Assembly (NCBI RefSeq): GCF_000426285.1
Contig: NZ_AUFB01000002.1
Location: 186,001 to 250,000 of the forward strand
Origin: Rhizobium leucaenae USDA 9039
GTDB lineage: Bacteria > Pseudomonadota > Alphaproteobacteria > Rhizobiales > Rhizobiaceae
Reading direction: 5' to 3'
DNA: 64,000 nt
How positions within the stretch are numbered: the stretch's first letter is position 1; each line of letters opens with the position of its first letter. This document shows positions 11,501-19,478 of the stretch, in pieces. The notes beneath the pieces were generated by a model, which saw only the letters and a program-made list of their open reading frames with translations, was not told where the DNA came from and did not search any database. The translations under genes were made by a program, and so were the position numbers.

Positions 11501-12745
11501 ATGGATATCGGCACCAATGTTTTGCGGCAATTGAAGAACCGCCGCCAGGGTTTCAGCCTGGAGCAGGCCTTCTACACGGACCCCGATTACTTCAAGCTCG
11601 ACATGGAGATGATCTACTATCGCGACTGGCTGTTCATCGGCCATGATTGCGAAGTGCCGCGTGCGGGCAACTATTTCACCGTCCAGATCGGCGATTATCC
11701 AGTCGTCATCGTCCGCGGCCGGGATCAGGTCATCCGCGCCTTCCACAATAGCTGTCGCCACCGCGGCTCGCGTGTCTGCGCCTCCGAGCGCGGTTCTGCG
11801 GCCAAGCTTGTCTGCCCTTACCACCAGTGGACATATGAGCTCGACGGTTCACTGCTCTTCGCCCGGCAGATGGCGGAGGATTTCGACAAAAGCCAATTCT
11901 CCCTGAAGCCGGTTCATTGCGAAAGCGTCGGCGGCTATATCTTTATTTGCCTCGCGAAGAACGCCCCGGATTTCTCCTCGGTCCGCGCCGCGATCGAACC
12001 GTACATGGCGCCGCATCGCATCGGCGAGACGAAGGTCGCCTTCCAGAGCACCATTATCGAAAAGGGCAACTGGAAACTGGTATGGGAGAACAATCGCGAG
12101 TGCTACCACTGCGCCGGCAATCATCCGGAACTCTGCCGGACCTTCCCGGAAGCGCCGACCGTGACCGGTGTGCAGGGCGCCATGAACGACCCCGTCATCG
12201 CCGAGCACTGGCAGCGCTGTGAAGCCGCCGGCCTGCCGAGCCAATTCAAGATTTCGCCGGATGGTCAGTTCCGCGCTGCCCGCATGCCGCTGATCGACGG
12301 AGCTGAAAGCTACACCATGTCTGGTCAACGCGCCGTCAAGCGGCCGCTATCGCCTGACATGGCCGTCAACAATATCGGTGCGATGCTGCTGTTCCACTAC
12401 CCGACGACATGGAACCATCTTCTCGGCGACCACGCCATTTCCTTCCGCGTCCTGCCGATCAGCGCTGAGGAAACCGCAGTCACCACAAAATGGCTGGTGC
12501 ACAAGGATGCGGTCGAAGGCGTCGACTATAATCTCGAGGAGCTGACCCATGTCTGGTCGGAAACCAATGATCAGGACCGCCGCATCGTCGAGGAAAACGC
12601 CTTCGGCATCCGTTCGCCGGCCTACGAGCCCGGTCCTTATTCGGAACTCCATGAAGGCGGCGTGATGCAGTTCGTCGAATGGTACTCGAATTTCATGATC
12701 AACCGGCTGCAGGGCGACCAGGCCAAGCTGTCGGCGGTTGCCTGA
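11501..12745 (+). CDS. Rieske non-haem iron oxygenase, B12-riboswitch controlled
   Basis: This 414-residue protein is the alpha subunit of a Rieske oxygenase. The [2Fe-2S] ligands are C85, H87, C105 and H108; the mononuclear iron site has H203 and H208 in ECYHCAGNHPE. Its length and motifs are closest to the glycine betaine/stachydrine demethylase branch (GbcA, Stc2), which removes N-methyl groups as formaldehyde, rather than to true ring-hydroxylating dioxygenases; that substrate is an inference. The ATG at 11501 has GAGGAT upstream. The gene lies two bases before its reductase partner and under a cobalamin riboswitch, so it should be made when B12 is low. I recall, without being able to check, that a B12-regulated dioxygenase/reductase pair was noted in comparative genomics as ardX-frdX. 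Confidence 0.88.
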   Translation: MDIGTNVLRQLKNRRQGFSLEQAFYTDPDYFKLDMEMIYYRDWLFIGHDCEVPRAGNYFTVQIGDYPVVIVRGRDQVIRAFHNSCRHRGSRVCASERGSAAKLVCPYHQWTYELDGSLLFARQMAEDFDKSQFSLKPVHCESVGGYIFICLAKNAPDFSSVRAAIEPYMAPHRIGETKVAFQSTIIEKGNWKLVWENNRECYHCAGNHPELCRTFPEAPTVTGVQGAMNDPVIAEHWQRCEAAGLPSQFKISPDGQFRAARMPLIDGAESYTMSGQRAVKRPLSPDMAVNNIGAMLLFHYPTTWNHLLGDHAISFRVLPISAEETAVTTKWLVHKDAVEGVDYNLEELTHVWSETNDQDRRIVEENAFGIRSPAYEPGPYSELHEGGVMQFVEWYSNFMINRLQGDQAKLSAVA

Positions 12746-12747
12746 GT

Positions 12748-13836
12748 ATGAATATGACCATTTCTCTCCGCCATCACCACCTCGACCAGATGCAGCCATG
12801 GAGCGACAGGCAGCATCTGCTGGAATGCCTGTCGGCAACGCCGGAAGCGCCCGATGTGATGACCTTCGCATTCCGCTCCGACAAGGACAATTGGTTCCGC
12901 TATTTGCCCGGCCAGTTCGTAACCTTGGAACTGCCGACGGCTCCGGAGCCGGTGATGCGCACCTATACGTTGTCATCCACGCCATCGCGGCCCTTTTCCA
13001 TTGCCGTCACCGTGAAGGCCCAGAAGGACAGCATCGGCACGCGCTGGATGTTCGAAAACCTGAAGCCCGGCATGCGCGTCAAGGCTTTTGGTCCGCTCGG
13101 CGATTTCAGCCACATCCGTCATCCCGGCGAAAAATATCTCTTCGTATCGGCCGGCTCCGGCATTACGCCGATGATGGCGATGACGCGCTATATGGCCGAC
13201 ACGGCGCCGTTGTCGGACATCACTTTCGTCAATTGCTCGCGCAGCCCCGCCGACATCATCTTCCGCTCGGAGCTGGAATATCTCGCCCGCTTCATGCCGA
13301 ACCTCGATCTTGGCTTCATCGTCGAGGGCTGCGGCCGCACCGATCTCTGGTCGGGGCTGAAAGGACGCATCGACAAGGCGAAGATCGCACTGTTGGCACC
13401 CGATTTCATGGAACGCACCATCTTCTGCTGCGGCCCGGAAGTCTTCATGGACGCCGTCCGCTCTATGCTGGAGGCTCACGGCTTCGACATGGCACGCTAC
13501 CATCAGGAAAGCTTCCAGCCGGCGCAGGCGGCAACGCCGCTGGCCGAAGTCAGCGATGATGCGTCGGCGGAGGCGGCGACCTCGATCCGCTTTACCATGG
13601 CTGGCAGGGATGTCGCTTGCAGCCCAGGCCAAACGATCCTGCAGGCCGCGCGCGGTGCCGGGGTCCGTATTGGCGCTGCCTGCGAATCCGGCCTTTGCGG
13701 CACCTGCCGGGTGATGAAACTATCGGGCGAAGTCGAGATGAACCATAATGGCGGCATCCTCGATGACGAAATCGACGAAGGTTACATCCTTGCCTGCTGT
13801 TCGCGGCCTAAATCGGATGTGCAGATAGAAGCCTAG
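12748..13836 (+). CDS. Ferredoxin reductase of the Rieske oxygenase system
   Basis: The 362-residue protein supplies electrons from NAD(P)H to the neighbouring Rieske oxygenase. Domains in order: a flavin-binding barrel with RTYTLSSTPS at about residues 71-80, a nucleotide-binding domain with AGSGITPMMAM, a CCGPEVFMDAV segment, and a C-terminal plant-type [2Fe-2S] ferredoxin with CESGLCGTC and a final CC near residue 350. This layout matches GbcB-like (hybrid NAD(P)H oxidoreductase) partners. I chose the ATG at 12748, two bases after the oxygenase stop; it follows that gene too closely to have its own promoter, so both are under the riboswitch. Confidence 0.9.
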   Translation: MNMTISLRHHHLDQMQPWSDRQHLLECLSATPEAPDVMTFAFRSDKDNWFRYLPGQFVTLELPTAPEPVMRTYTLSSTPSRPFSIAVTVKAQKDSIGTRWMFENLKPGMRVKAFGPLGDFSHIRHPGEKYLFVSAGSGITPMMAMTRYMADTAPLSDITFVNCSRSPADIIFRSELEYLARFMPNLDLGFIVEGCGRTDLWSGLKGRIDKAKIALLAPDFMERTIFCCGPEVFMDAVRSMLEAHGFDMARYHQESFQPAQAATPLAEVSDDASAEAATSIRFTMAGRDVACSPGQTILQAARGAGVRIGAACESGLCGTCRVMKLSGEVEMNHNGGILDDEIDEGYILACCSRPKSDVQIEA

Positions 13837-13853
13837 AGCTCATAGCGGATGCT

Positions 13854-14852
13854 CTAGAAATCCTGATAATTCAACTCGTTGATTTCGACCGGTTTCGGTT
13901 GGGTGGCGGCGGTGACGATGGGATCGATCAACAGCGAGACGAGTGTCTGTAGTGGTGCAGTGCAGCTCGGCCCCTTGGCAATGATCATGGGGGCCGGCTC
14001 CGGCTTGGCGGGCAGAAGATCGCCCTGCGGCCATATCTTGGCGAGCTGCACCTTCGTCATCTGCACGATGTTGACATCGATATCGGTGAGCGTCCCGGGC
14101 ACCCGGTAAGGACAGGTCTTCTCCGAACAATTGTCGGACGAGGAGAATTGCCAGAGCGCATAATTATCCCAATTGCCGAGGGGGAAGGTTCCCGTCACAT
14201 CCGGCTTATAGCGGGCGTACCACAAAGGCAGCCGCGACAGGATCGGATAGTCCTCGCGATGGTCGGCAATATACCGGGCGGTATTGTGATTGGTGTAGAG
14301 AATGGGATAGCGGCCGGTTCTGACCTTGATATGACCGACAAAGATCTGTGCGTCATCCAGCGACATGAACTGAGTCTGGTCCAAACCATCGATATCGAGC
14401 ACCATCAATTCGTCCGGTTTCGGATCGGCATAATCTAGAAAATGATTGGCCTGGTCGACGGGATTGCCGGGCCGTCCAAGGTGGTAGGCACCCCAGAGCA
14501 GGCCGTTCGTCTTGGCCAGCATGCGGCGCGTCTGATACAGCTCGCGGCTGACGGCATATTTGCGCCACATGGTCTTGCAGTGCGCAAAGGTGTCGCCGGC
14601 GTGATCACCGGTGCAGGTAAAGCTCTCGGGTAGGCCGTCGGAAGCCTTGGAGATGAAAGCGGCGATGCGCTTGTCCTGCAGAAGCTTATCCCAGTCGATG
14701 GTATTCAACTCGTAGGCATCGACGACGAGGGCGTTTTGGGGATCGTTCCAGGGTTGGTTCTCACCGGCCGCGAGCCGGGAAGCCGGTCCGAGCAGCGCCA
14801 GAACCATCAGGAAACTGCAAATCAGAGGGTGAGTCTGCCGGTATCCCTTCAT
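13854..14852 (-). CDS. Secreted GH25 (lysozyme-like) family protein
   Basis: This 332-residue protein has a clear signal peptide (LICSFLMVLALLGPASRLAAG, cleaved near residue 29) and then a GH25 muramidase fold: VVDAYELNTIDWDKL at the first strand, WGAYHLGRPGNPVDQANHF, and ILYTNHNTARYI plus LPLWYARY further on. Such enzymes cut the N-acetylmuramic acid to N-acetylglucosamine bond of peptidoglycan. The catalytic Asp-x-Glu strand reads LDIDGLDQ here, so the acid/base Glu appears to be Asp. A C-terminal extension of about 70 residues contains paired cysteines. It could act in wall remodelling in the periplasm or outside the cell. The start at 14852 places the signal peptide at the N-terminus. Confidence 0.8.
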   Translation of the reverse strand: MKGYRQTHPLICSFLMVLALLGPASRLAAGENQPWNDPQNALVVDAYELNTIDWDKLLQDKRIAAFISKASDGLPESFTCTGDHAGDTFAHCKTMWRKYAVSRELYQTRRMLAKTNGLLWGAYHLGRPGNPVDQANHFLDYADPKPDELMVLDIDGLDQTQFMSLDDAQIFVGHIKVRTGRYPILYTNHNTARYIADHREDYPILSRLPLWYARYKPDVTGTFPLGNWDNYALWQFSSSDNCSEKTCPYRVPGTLTDIDVNIVQMTKVQLAKIWPQGDLLPAKPEPAPMIIAKGPSCTAPLQTLVSLLIDPIVTAATQPKPVEINELNYQDF

Positions 14853-14975
14853 GAAACAATGGTAAGGATCGGTGGTTAATCTGCGGTTAAGCATGGGATC
14901 GCCAAAAATTTACCGTGCGATCCGCATAACCCCTTAAATTTGTACCGATTTAAGAGAAACACTATGCACCGCTGC

Positions 14976-15038
14976 GTTCCCGACGCGTCAAATTTAGGCG
15001 CGCGACGCGGCAGGCAGTTCGAATCCTGTCTTGGGAAC
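14976..15038 (+). other. Structured, tRNA-like inverted-repeat segment
   Basis: The outer arms GTTCCC (14976-14981) and GGGAAC (15033-15038) pair perfectly and enclose two further stems: CGCGTC/GACGCG (14984-14989 with 15004-15009) and GCAGG/CCTGT around a loop containing TTCGAAT. The last resembles a tRNA T-arm, but the loop has three extra bases and there is no anticodon arm, so this is not a functional tRNA. It overlaps the -35 part of the BA14K promoter. It may be a decayed tRNA end or a chance fold. Confidence 0.3.
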
Positions 15039-15058
15039 CTTCCCCAATACGGAACGTT
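15034..15058 (+). promoter_or_regulatory. EcfG (RpoE2) general stress response promoter
   Basis: GGAAC (15034-15038), exactly 16 bases, then CGTT (15055-15058) is a perfect match to the alphaproteobacterial EcfG consensus. It lies 41 bases before the BA14K start codon, in the right orientation, with a GGAG ribosome binding site (15089-15092) between. By established knowledge this puts the gene in the PhyR-NepR-EcfG general stress regulon. Confidence 0.8.
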
Positions 15059-15099
15059 ATTTGCCTCAGCACAATGTAAGCCAGGGAATGGAGATATAA

Positions 15100-15570
15100 A
15101 TGCTTGGTTTCCGTGCAAGAATTGCGACTATCGCTGTCTCGGCCGCTGTGGCTCTGACGAGCTTCACCCCGTCCTTCGCAATGCAGATGCCTGCCGCGCC
15201 CGTAGCGGTAGCAGATAAGGCTGCCCCTGCCGACGTCCAGCAGGTTCAGTGGCGCCGCTATGGCGGTTATCACGGTGGGTATTATCCCTACTATCGCCGT
15301 GGTTGGTACGGCGGCTATCGCGGTTATCCCGGCTATCGTTATGGCTATCGCTATTACGATGGTTATTGGTACCCGCTGGCGGCCTTTGGCGCCGGAGCCA
15401 TCATCGGCGGCGCGATTGCCAGCCAGCCGCGTTACGTTGCCCCCGCTGGAGGCATCAACCCACGCCATGTCGAATGGTGCGAGGCGCGCTACCGCTCCTA
15501 CCGGGCTTACGACAATACGTTCCAGCCCAATCGCGGTCCCCGGCAACAGTGCTATTCGCCCTATTACTGA
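15100..15570 (+). CDS. BA14K family protein
   Basis: This 156-residue secreted protein has a signal peptide ending near SFAMQ (residue about 28). A Tyr/Gly/Arg-rich middle follows ([23 protein letters not shown] repeats), then a short hydrophobic segment [15 protein letters not shown] and the typical BA14K C-terminus [19 protein letters not shown] ending in CYSPYY. The family is named for a 14-kDa Brucella protein with lectin-like, immunoreactive properties. Cell-surface or periplasmic location is likely. It is a single-gene transcription unit between a perfect EcfG-type promoter and a strong terminator, so stress induction is expected. Confidence 0.88.
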   Translation: MLGFRARIATIAVSAAVALTSFTPSFAMQMPAAPVAVADKAAPADVQQVQWRRYGGYHGGYYPYYRRGWYGGYRGYPGYRYGYRYYDGYWYPLAAFGAGAIIGGAIASQPRYVAPAGGINPRHVEWCEARYRSYRAYDNTFQPNRGPRQQCYSPYY

Positions 15571-15596
15571 GCAAGAGATTTGGTCCATCAACGAAA

Positions 15597-15626
15597 ACCG
15601 CCCGGTCGTTCGCCGGGCGGTTTTTT
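15597..15626. terminator. Rho-independent terminator
   Basis: A 9-bp GC-rich stem (ACCGCCCGG with CCGGGCGGT, 7-base loop) is followed by six T residues on the plus strand. Four A residues precede it, giving a shorter T-run for the minus strand, so it can serve both BA14K and the opposing CorA-like gene. Confidence 0.88.
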
Positions 15627-15644
15627 ATGGATGGATTGTTGCCG

Positions 15645-16688
15645 TCAGAGAATGTTGACCCGCTTCAGCAGCCACCAGGATAATACCATCGACGCGATAA
15701 TGAGCCCCACGGCATATTCCGTGCCGCCGCCGCCGGTTGAAAATGGCAGATTTGACGTGTTCATGCCGAAAAACCCGGTGACCAGCGTCGGCGGCAGCAG
15801 GAAAGCTGTCATGATCGACAGAATGTAGAGATGGCGGTTGATCTCGGAGGAAAGCTTCGAGTCGATTTCTTCGTGCAGCAGCCTGGCGCGCTCCTGCAGC
15901 GCGTAGACATCGTGATCGACCGCCTCCAGGCGGCCGGTCAAACGGCCGGCGACATCCTCGAAGCCGAGCGGCATCTCTTCGTCATCGGACGCTGCGGCGC
16001 GTCGCATCAGTGACAAGACGGTGCGTAGATGCCGGTGCAGGCGTACGATCGTCCGGCGGATGGGCGCGAGCCGCCGGCGTTCGTCCCGCGGCGCGTTCTC
16101 GTAGACGAAATCCTCGATGAGGTTGAGCTCCTCCGTCATCTCCATGACCAGCGAGATCAGGCTGCGCTGGAACTCGATGACCAGCAGTTCGAAAATATCC
16201 AGCGGCCCCGTGAATTTGGCGGCGTTTTTTTCGATCAGCATGCGCGCCCGCTCGACGCTGCGCAGCGGCTGCAGCCGGGTGGTGATGAGCATGCGGTCGG
16301 TGAGCACGAAATGCAGCCAGCCGATGTCGCGAGTGTCCTGATCGAATTCGCGCTGGAAATCCACCAGCGTGCCGTAGAGCATCTGCTCGTCGACGGTGAG
16401 GGTCGCATGCGTCTCATGCGTGGTGAGCGCCATGCAGGCCGGTTCGTTCAGACCTGGCGCATCCTCCAAAAGGGCTGGCACCCGGGCATCGACAAGACTG
16501 AGATGCAGCCACAGGAAACCGTCCTCGGCAAACAGCGCGGCGCGTTCGGTATCTTCGGATAGCCGCTCCGGCTTACTCGCGCCGGGACGCAGGCGATAAG
16601 CCCAGACGAGGCCGGGTATCGTGGTGGCTGACGTGATCGTGTTCATGGCCGGGTTGTTCGTATCCATCAAGGCAATTGCCATAGTCAT
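15645..16688 (-). CDS. CorA/ZntB family divalent metal transporter
   Basis: The 347-residue protein has the CorA layout: a large cytoplasmic alpha/beta and long-helix domain, then two transmembrane helices at the C-terminus (about residues 288-308 and 323-342) with the signature GMN (residues about 309-311, in GFFGMNTSNLP) at the pore mouth between them. It forms a pentameric channel or transporter for Mg2+, Co2+, Ni2+ or Zn2+. The loop after GMN (TSNLPFSTGG) resembles ZntB-like members more than Mg-type CorA, where the loop is acidic, so zinc or proton-coupled transport is possible. In-frame ATGs at 16667 and 16646 are alternative starts; the N-terminal 15 residues are therefore uncertain. 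Confidence 0.88.
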   Translation of the reverse strand: MTMAIALMDTNNPAMNTITSATTIPGLVWAYRLRPGASKPERLSEDTERAALFAEDGFLWLHLSLVDARVPALLEDAPGLNEPACMALTTHETHATLTVDEQMLYGTLVDFQREFDQDTRDIGWLHFVLTDRMLITTRLQPLRSVERARMLIEKNAAKFTGPLDIFELLVIEFQRSLISLVMEMTEELNLIEDFVYENAPRDERRRLAPIRRTIVRLHRHLRTVLSLMRRAAASDDEEMPLGFEDVAGRLTGRLEAVDHDVYALQERARLLHEEIDSKLSSEINRHLYILSIMTAFLLPPTLVTGFFGMNTSNLPFSTGGGGTEYAVGLIIASMVLSWWLLKRVNIL

Positions 16689-16766
16689 TGTTCATGACAG
16701 TTGTTTATGCAAGTCCCGGCTGCGATGCGACAATCGTGCAGAGCGGCGGATATGCCGTAATTTTGC

Positions 16767-16802
16767 TTTCAAACGAAACCTCAAAATTGACGTTTACGTA
16801 AA
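16767..16802 (+). promoter_or_regulatory. Candidate operator/promoter for beta-oxidation genes
   Basis: Upstream of the acyl-CoA dehydrogenase gene are TTTC-N4-GAAA (16767-16778) and, 15 bases on, TTGACG (16787-16792) joined to the perfect palindrome TTTACGTAAA (16793-16802). Fatty-acid and branched-chain-acid degradation genes of proteobacteria are often controlled by TetR- or MerR-type repressors that bind such palindromes in the promoter. The palindromes are seen; the regulator is an inference. Confidence 0.4.
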
Positions 16803-16883
16803 AATCAATTAGCTATAAACATCATGTGGCCGATAGCCTAAGTGAGGTAGGCTGTCGGCATAATTATTGCGGAGGAGAATAGC

Positions 16884-18662
16884 ATGTATAAGGCGCCGGT
16901 CGAGGAAATCGCGTTTACGCTGAAGCATGTCGCCGGCATGGGGCAAGCGATGGAAGACGGACGTCTTGGCGATCTCAGCGGCGATGTCGTCGACGCTATC
17001 CTGACCGAGGCCGGCCGTTTTGCAGGCGATGTGATGGAACCGCTGGCCGAGATCGGCGATCGGCAGGGCACGAAGCTGGTCGATGGCAAGGTGGTGCTGC
17101 CCCCTGGCTGGGAGCAGCTCTATCGCGACTGGATTGCCGGCGGCTGGAATGGGCTGACGGCGCCGGAGGAGTTCGGCGGGCAGGGCTTGCCGCATATGCT
17201 GAATATCGCGACGCTGGAAATGTGGAATTCCGCCTCCATGGCTTTTGGCCTCGCACCGACCTTGACCATGGGTGCAGTCGAGGCACTGCTCGCCCACGGC
17301 AGTGATGCCCTTAAGCGCAAATATCTGGCAAAACTGGTTTCCGGCGAATGGGCCGGCACGATGAACCTGACCGAGCCGCATGCCGGCTCCGATGTCGGGG
17401 CGCTACGCACCCGCGCCGAACGCCGCGACGACGGCACCTATCGCCTGTTCGGCCAAAAGATTTTCATCACCTGGGGCGATCATGAGGCGGCGGAGAATAT
17501 CGTCCATTTCGTGCTCGCCCGCCTTCCGGACGCGCCGGCAGGCACCCGCGGCATTTCGCTGTTCCTGGTGCCGAAATTCCTTGTCGGCGACGATGGCTCG
17601 CTCGGCGCCCGCAACGACTATTTCGCCCATTCGCTGGAGCATAAACTCGGCATCCACGGCTCGCCCACTTGCACGATGATCTATGGCGACGGCAAATACG
17701 GAACCGAGAAGGGTGCCGTTGCCTGGCTGATCGGCGAGGAGAACAAGGGGCTCGCCTGCATGTTCACCATGATGAACAATGCCCGCCTCGCCGTCGGTAT
17801 CCAGGGCGTGGCGATCGCCGAGGCTGCGACACAGAAGGCCATCGCTTACGCAAAAGAGCGCACGCAAGGTCGGGCGCCGGGTACGACGACCACAGGCATG
17901 AGCCCGATCATCGAACATCCTGACATTGCCCGCATGTTGCTGACGATGAAGGCGCTGACGCAGGGTTCGCGCGCCATCTGCTATGCCTGCGCCGAGGCGA
18001 TCGACATGTCGCGTCGTGATGCGGGCAGGGCGCGGTATTGGCAGGAGCGGGCCGCCCTGCTGACGCCGATCGCCAAATCCTTTTCCACCGACGCAGGCGT
18101 CGATGTTGCCTCGCTCGGCATTCAGGTGCATGGCGGCATGGGTTTCATCGAGGAAACCGGCGCTGCCCGCCTGCTGCGCGACGCCCGCATCGCACCGATC
18201 TACGAAGGCACCAACGGCATCCAGGCAATCGATCTCGTAACCCGTAAGTTGACAATTACCAATGGCGACCATGTGCGTGGCTTCACCAATGAGCTACGCG
18301 AGATCGCCGATGCTGTTGAGAAATCCAATCTGGACGGCTTCGGCGAGACGGCTACTCGGCTCTACGCCGCGATCACTGATCTCGAAGCGGCAAGCGAATG
18401 GCTCCTCGCACGGCAGGCGGAAGGTTGTATCGCCGAGGCCCTGGCGGGTGCCACACCCTATCAGCGGCTCTTCGGTCTCGTGCTCACGGGCTGCTATCTC
18501 GCCAAGGGCGGTCTGGCCGATGTTGCGGACGGTGAGCAGGAAAAGCGTATCGCCCTCTGCCGCTTTGCCGCCGAAAACATGCTGGCCGAAACCACCGCAC
18601 TTACCGATCGCATCGTCGCCGGCGCTTCCAGCCTCGAAGCTGCGCGCATTGCTCTTGCCTGA
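16884..18662 (+). CDS. Acyl-CoA dehydrogenase, long form with C-terminal extension
   Basis: The 592-residue flavoenzyme catalyses the first step of fatty acyl-CoA beta-oxidation, making trans-2-enoyl-CoA. Three acyl-CoA dehydrogenase domains are visible: the helical N-terminal part, the beta-barrel (MNLTEPHAGSDVGALRTRA, QKIFITWGDHE) and the C-terminal helical domain with LGIQVHGGMGFIEETGAARL and the catalytic-base motif IYEGTNGIQ (Glu at about 441). About 130 further residues form the extra C-terminal domain found in long proteobacterial acyl-CoA dehydrogenases. The ATG at 16884 follows a GGAGGAG site. The enoyl-CoA hydratase gene follows 10 bases downstream, giving a two-gene operon. Confidence 0.93.
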   Translation: MYKAPVEEIAFTLKHVAGMGQAMEDGRLGDLSGDVVDAILTEAGRFAGDVMEPLAEIGDRQGTKLVDGKVVLPPGWEQLYRDWIAGGWNGLTAPEEFGGQGLPHMLNIATLEMWNSASMAFGLAPTLTMGAVEALLAHGSDALKRKYLAKLVSGEWAGTMNLTEPHAGSDVGALRTRAERRDDGTYRLFGQKIFITWGDHEAAENIVHFVLARLPDAPAGTRGISLFLVPKFLVGDDGSLGARNDYFAHSLEHKLGIHGSPTCTMIYGDGKYGTEKGAVAWLIGEENKGLACMFTMMNNARLAVGIQGVAIAEAATQKAIAYAKERTQGRAPGTTTTGMSPIIEHPDIARMLLTMKALTQGSRAICYACAEAIDMSRRDAGRARYWQERAALLTPIAKSFSTDAGVDVASLGIQVHGGMGFIEETGAARLLRDARIAPIYEGTNGIQAIDLVTRKLTITNGDHVRGFTNELREIADAVEKSNLDGFGETATRLYAAITDLEAASEWLLARQAEGCIAEALAGATPYQRLFGLVLTGCYLAKGGLADVADGEQEKRIALCRFAAENMLAETTALTDRIVAGASSLEAARIALA

Positions 18663-18672
18663 GGACATAGAT

Positions 18673-19425
18673 TTGACCGACCACATCCTGATCGAACGCC
18701 CTGAGACCGCGCCACATGTGCAGGTGATCCGCTTCAACCGGCCGGAAAAGAAAAATGCCTTCACGCGCGCCATGTATCAGGCGATGACCGACGCGTTGTG
18801 GGCGGCGGATGAGACCTCCGATATCCGCGTCACCGCCTTCCTTGGTAGCGAAGGCTGTTTTTCCGCCGGCAACGATCTTGCCGATTTCCTGGCTTTCGCC
18901 ATGAGCGGCACCATGGGCCGCGAGGTTCTGGACTTCCTGGCCGCGCTGGCGTCGGCGAAAAAGCCCGCCATCTCCGGCGTCGACGGCCTGGCGATCGGCA
19001 TCGGCACCACGATCCATCTCCATTGCGACCTGACGATCGCTTCAGACCGCAGCCTGTTCAAGACCCCCTTCGTCGATCTCGCCCTCGTCCCCGAAGCCGC
19101 CTCCAGCCTGCTCGCGCCGCGCCTCATGGGCCACCAACGCGCTTTTGCTCTTCTCGCTCTCGGCGAGGGCTTTTCTGCCGCAGAAGCAAAAGAGGCCGGC
19201 CTGATCTGGAAAATCACTACGCCGGAAGCGCTGGAAGCCGAAACCCTGTCGCTCGCTGCCAAACTTGCAGCCAAGCCGCCGGAGGCGTTGCGGATCGCCC
19301 GTGACCTGATACGCGGTTCGGCCGAAGACGTTCTCGCCCGTATCGAGGAAGAGGCAAGGCACTTTGCGGCGCAACTGAAGAGCGCGGAGGCTCGGGCGGC
19401 ATTCGAGGCGTTCATGAAGCGGTGA
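18673..19425 (+). CDS. Enoyl-CoA hydratase/isomerase
   Basis: This 250-residue crotonase-fold protein would hydrate the enoyl-CoA made by the preceding dehydrogenase. The CoA-binding and oxyanion-hole motifs are seen as NRPEKKNAFTRAMYQ, EGCFSAGNDLADF and GVDGLAIGIGTTIHLHCDL; VPEAASSLLAPRLMG carries the catalytic Glu region. I place the start at TTG 18673, which has GAGGAC (18661-18666) six bases before it and gives the family's usual N-terminus (LTDHILIER). No ATG is suitably placed. Overlapping ribosome binding site and the 10-base gap point to coupled translation with the acyl-CoA dehydrogenase. Confidence 0.88.
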   Translation: MTDHILIERPETAPHVQVIRFNRPEKKNAFTRAMYQAMTDALWAADETSDIRVTAFLGSEGCFSAGNDLADFLAFAMSGTMGREVLDFLAALASAKKPAISGVDGLAIGIGTTIHLHCDLTIASDRSLFKTPFVDLALVPEAASSLLAPRLMGHQRAFALLALGEGFSAAEAKEAGLIWKITTPEALEAETLSLAAKLAAKPPEALRIARDLIRGSAEDVLARIEEEARHFAAQLKSAEARAAFEAFMKR

Positions 19426-19436
19426 GGAATGTTCTT

Positions 19437-19449
19437 TTCCCTCATCCGC
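19437..19449. repeat. Fragment of intergenic repeat
   Basis: CCCTCATCCGCCC is the exact reverse complement of GGGCGGATGAGGG inside the repeat element at 7203-7360. It lies between the convergent enoyl-CoA hydratase and RNA methyltransferase genes and looks like a truncated copy. Confidence 0.45.
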
Positions 19450-19478
19450 CCACGAGGGTCGGCCCCAAGCTCGTATCG

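Noticed and set aside
15010..15040. A possible tRNA gene, from the TTCGAAT loop
   Set aside because: No anticodon arm, only a six-base-pair acceptor-like stem and a T-loop with three extra bases; it cannot fold as a tRNA.
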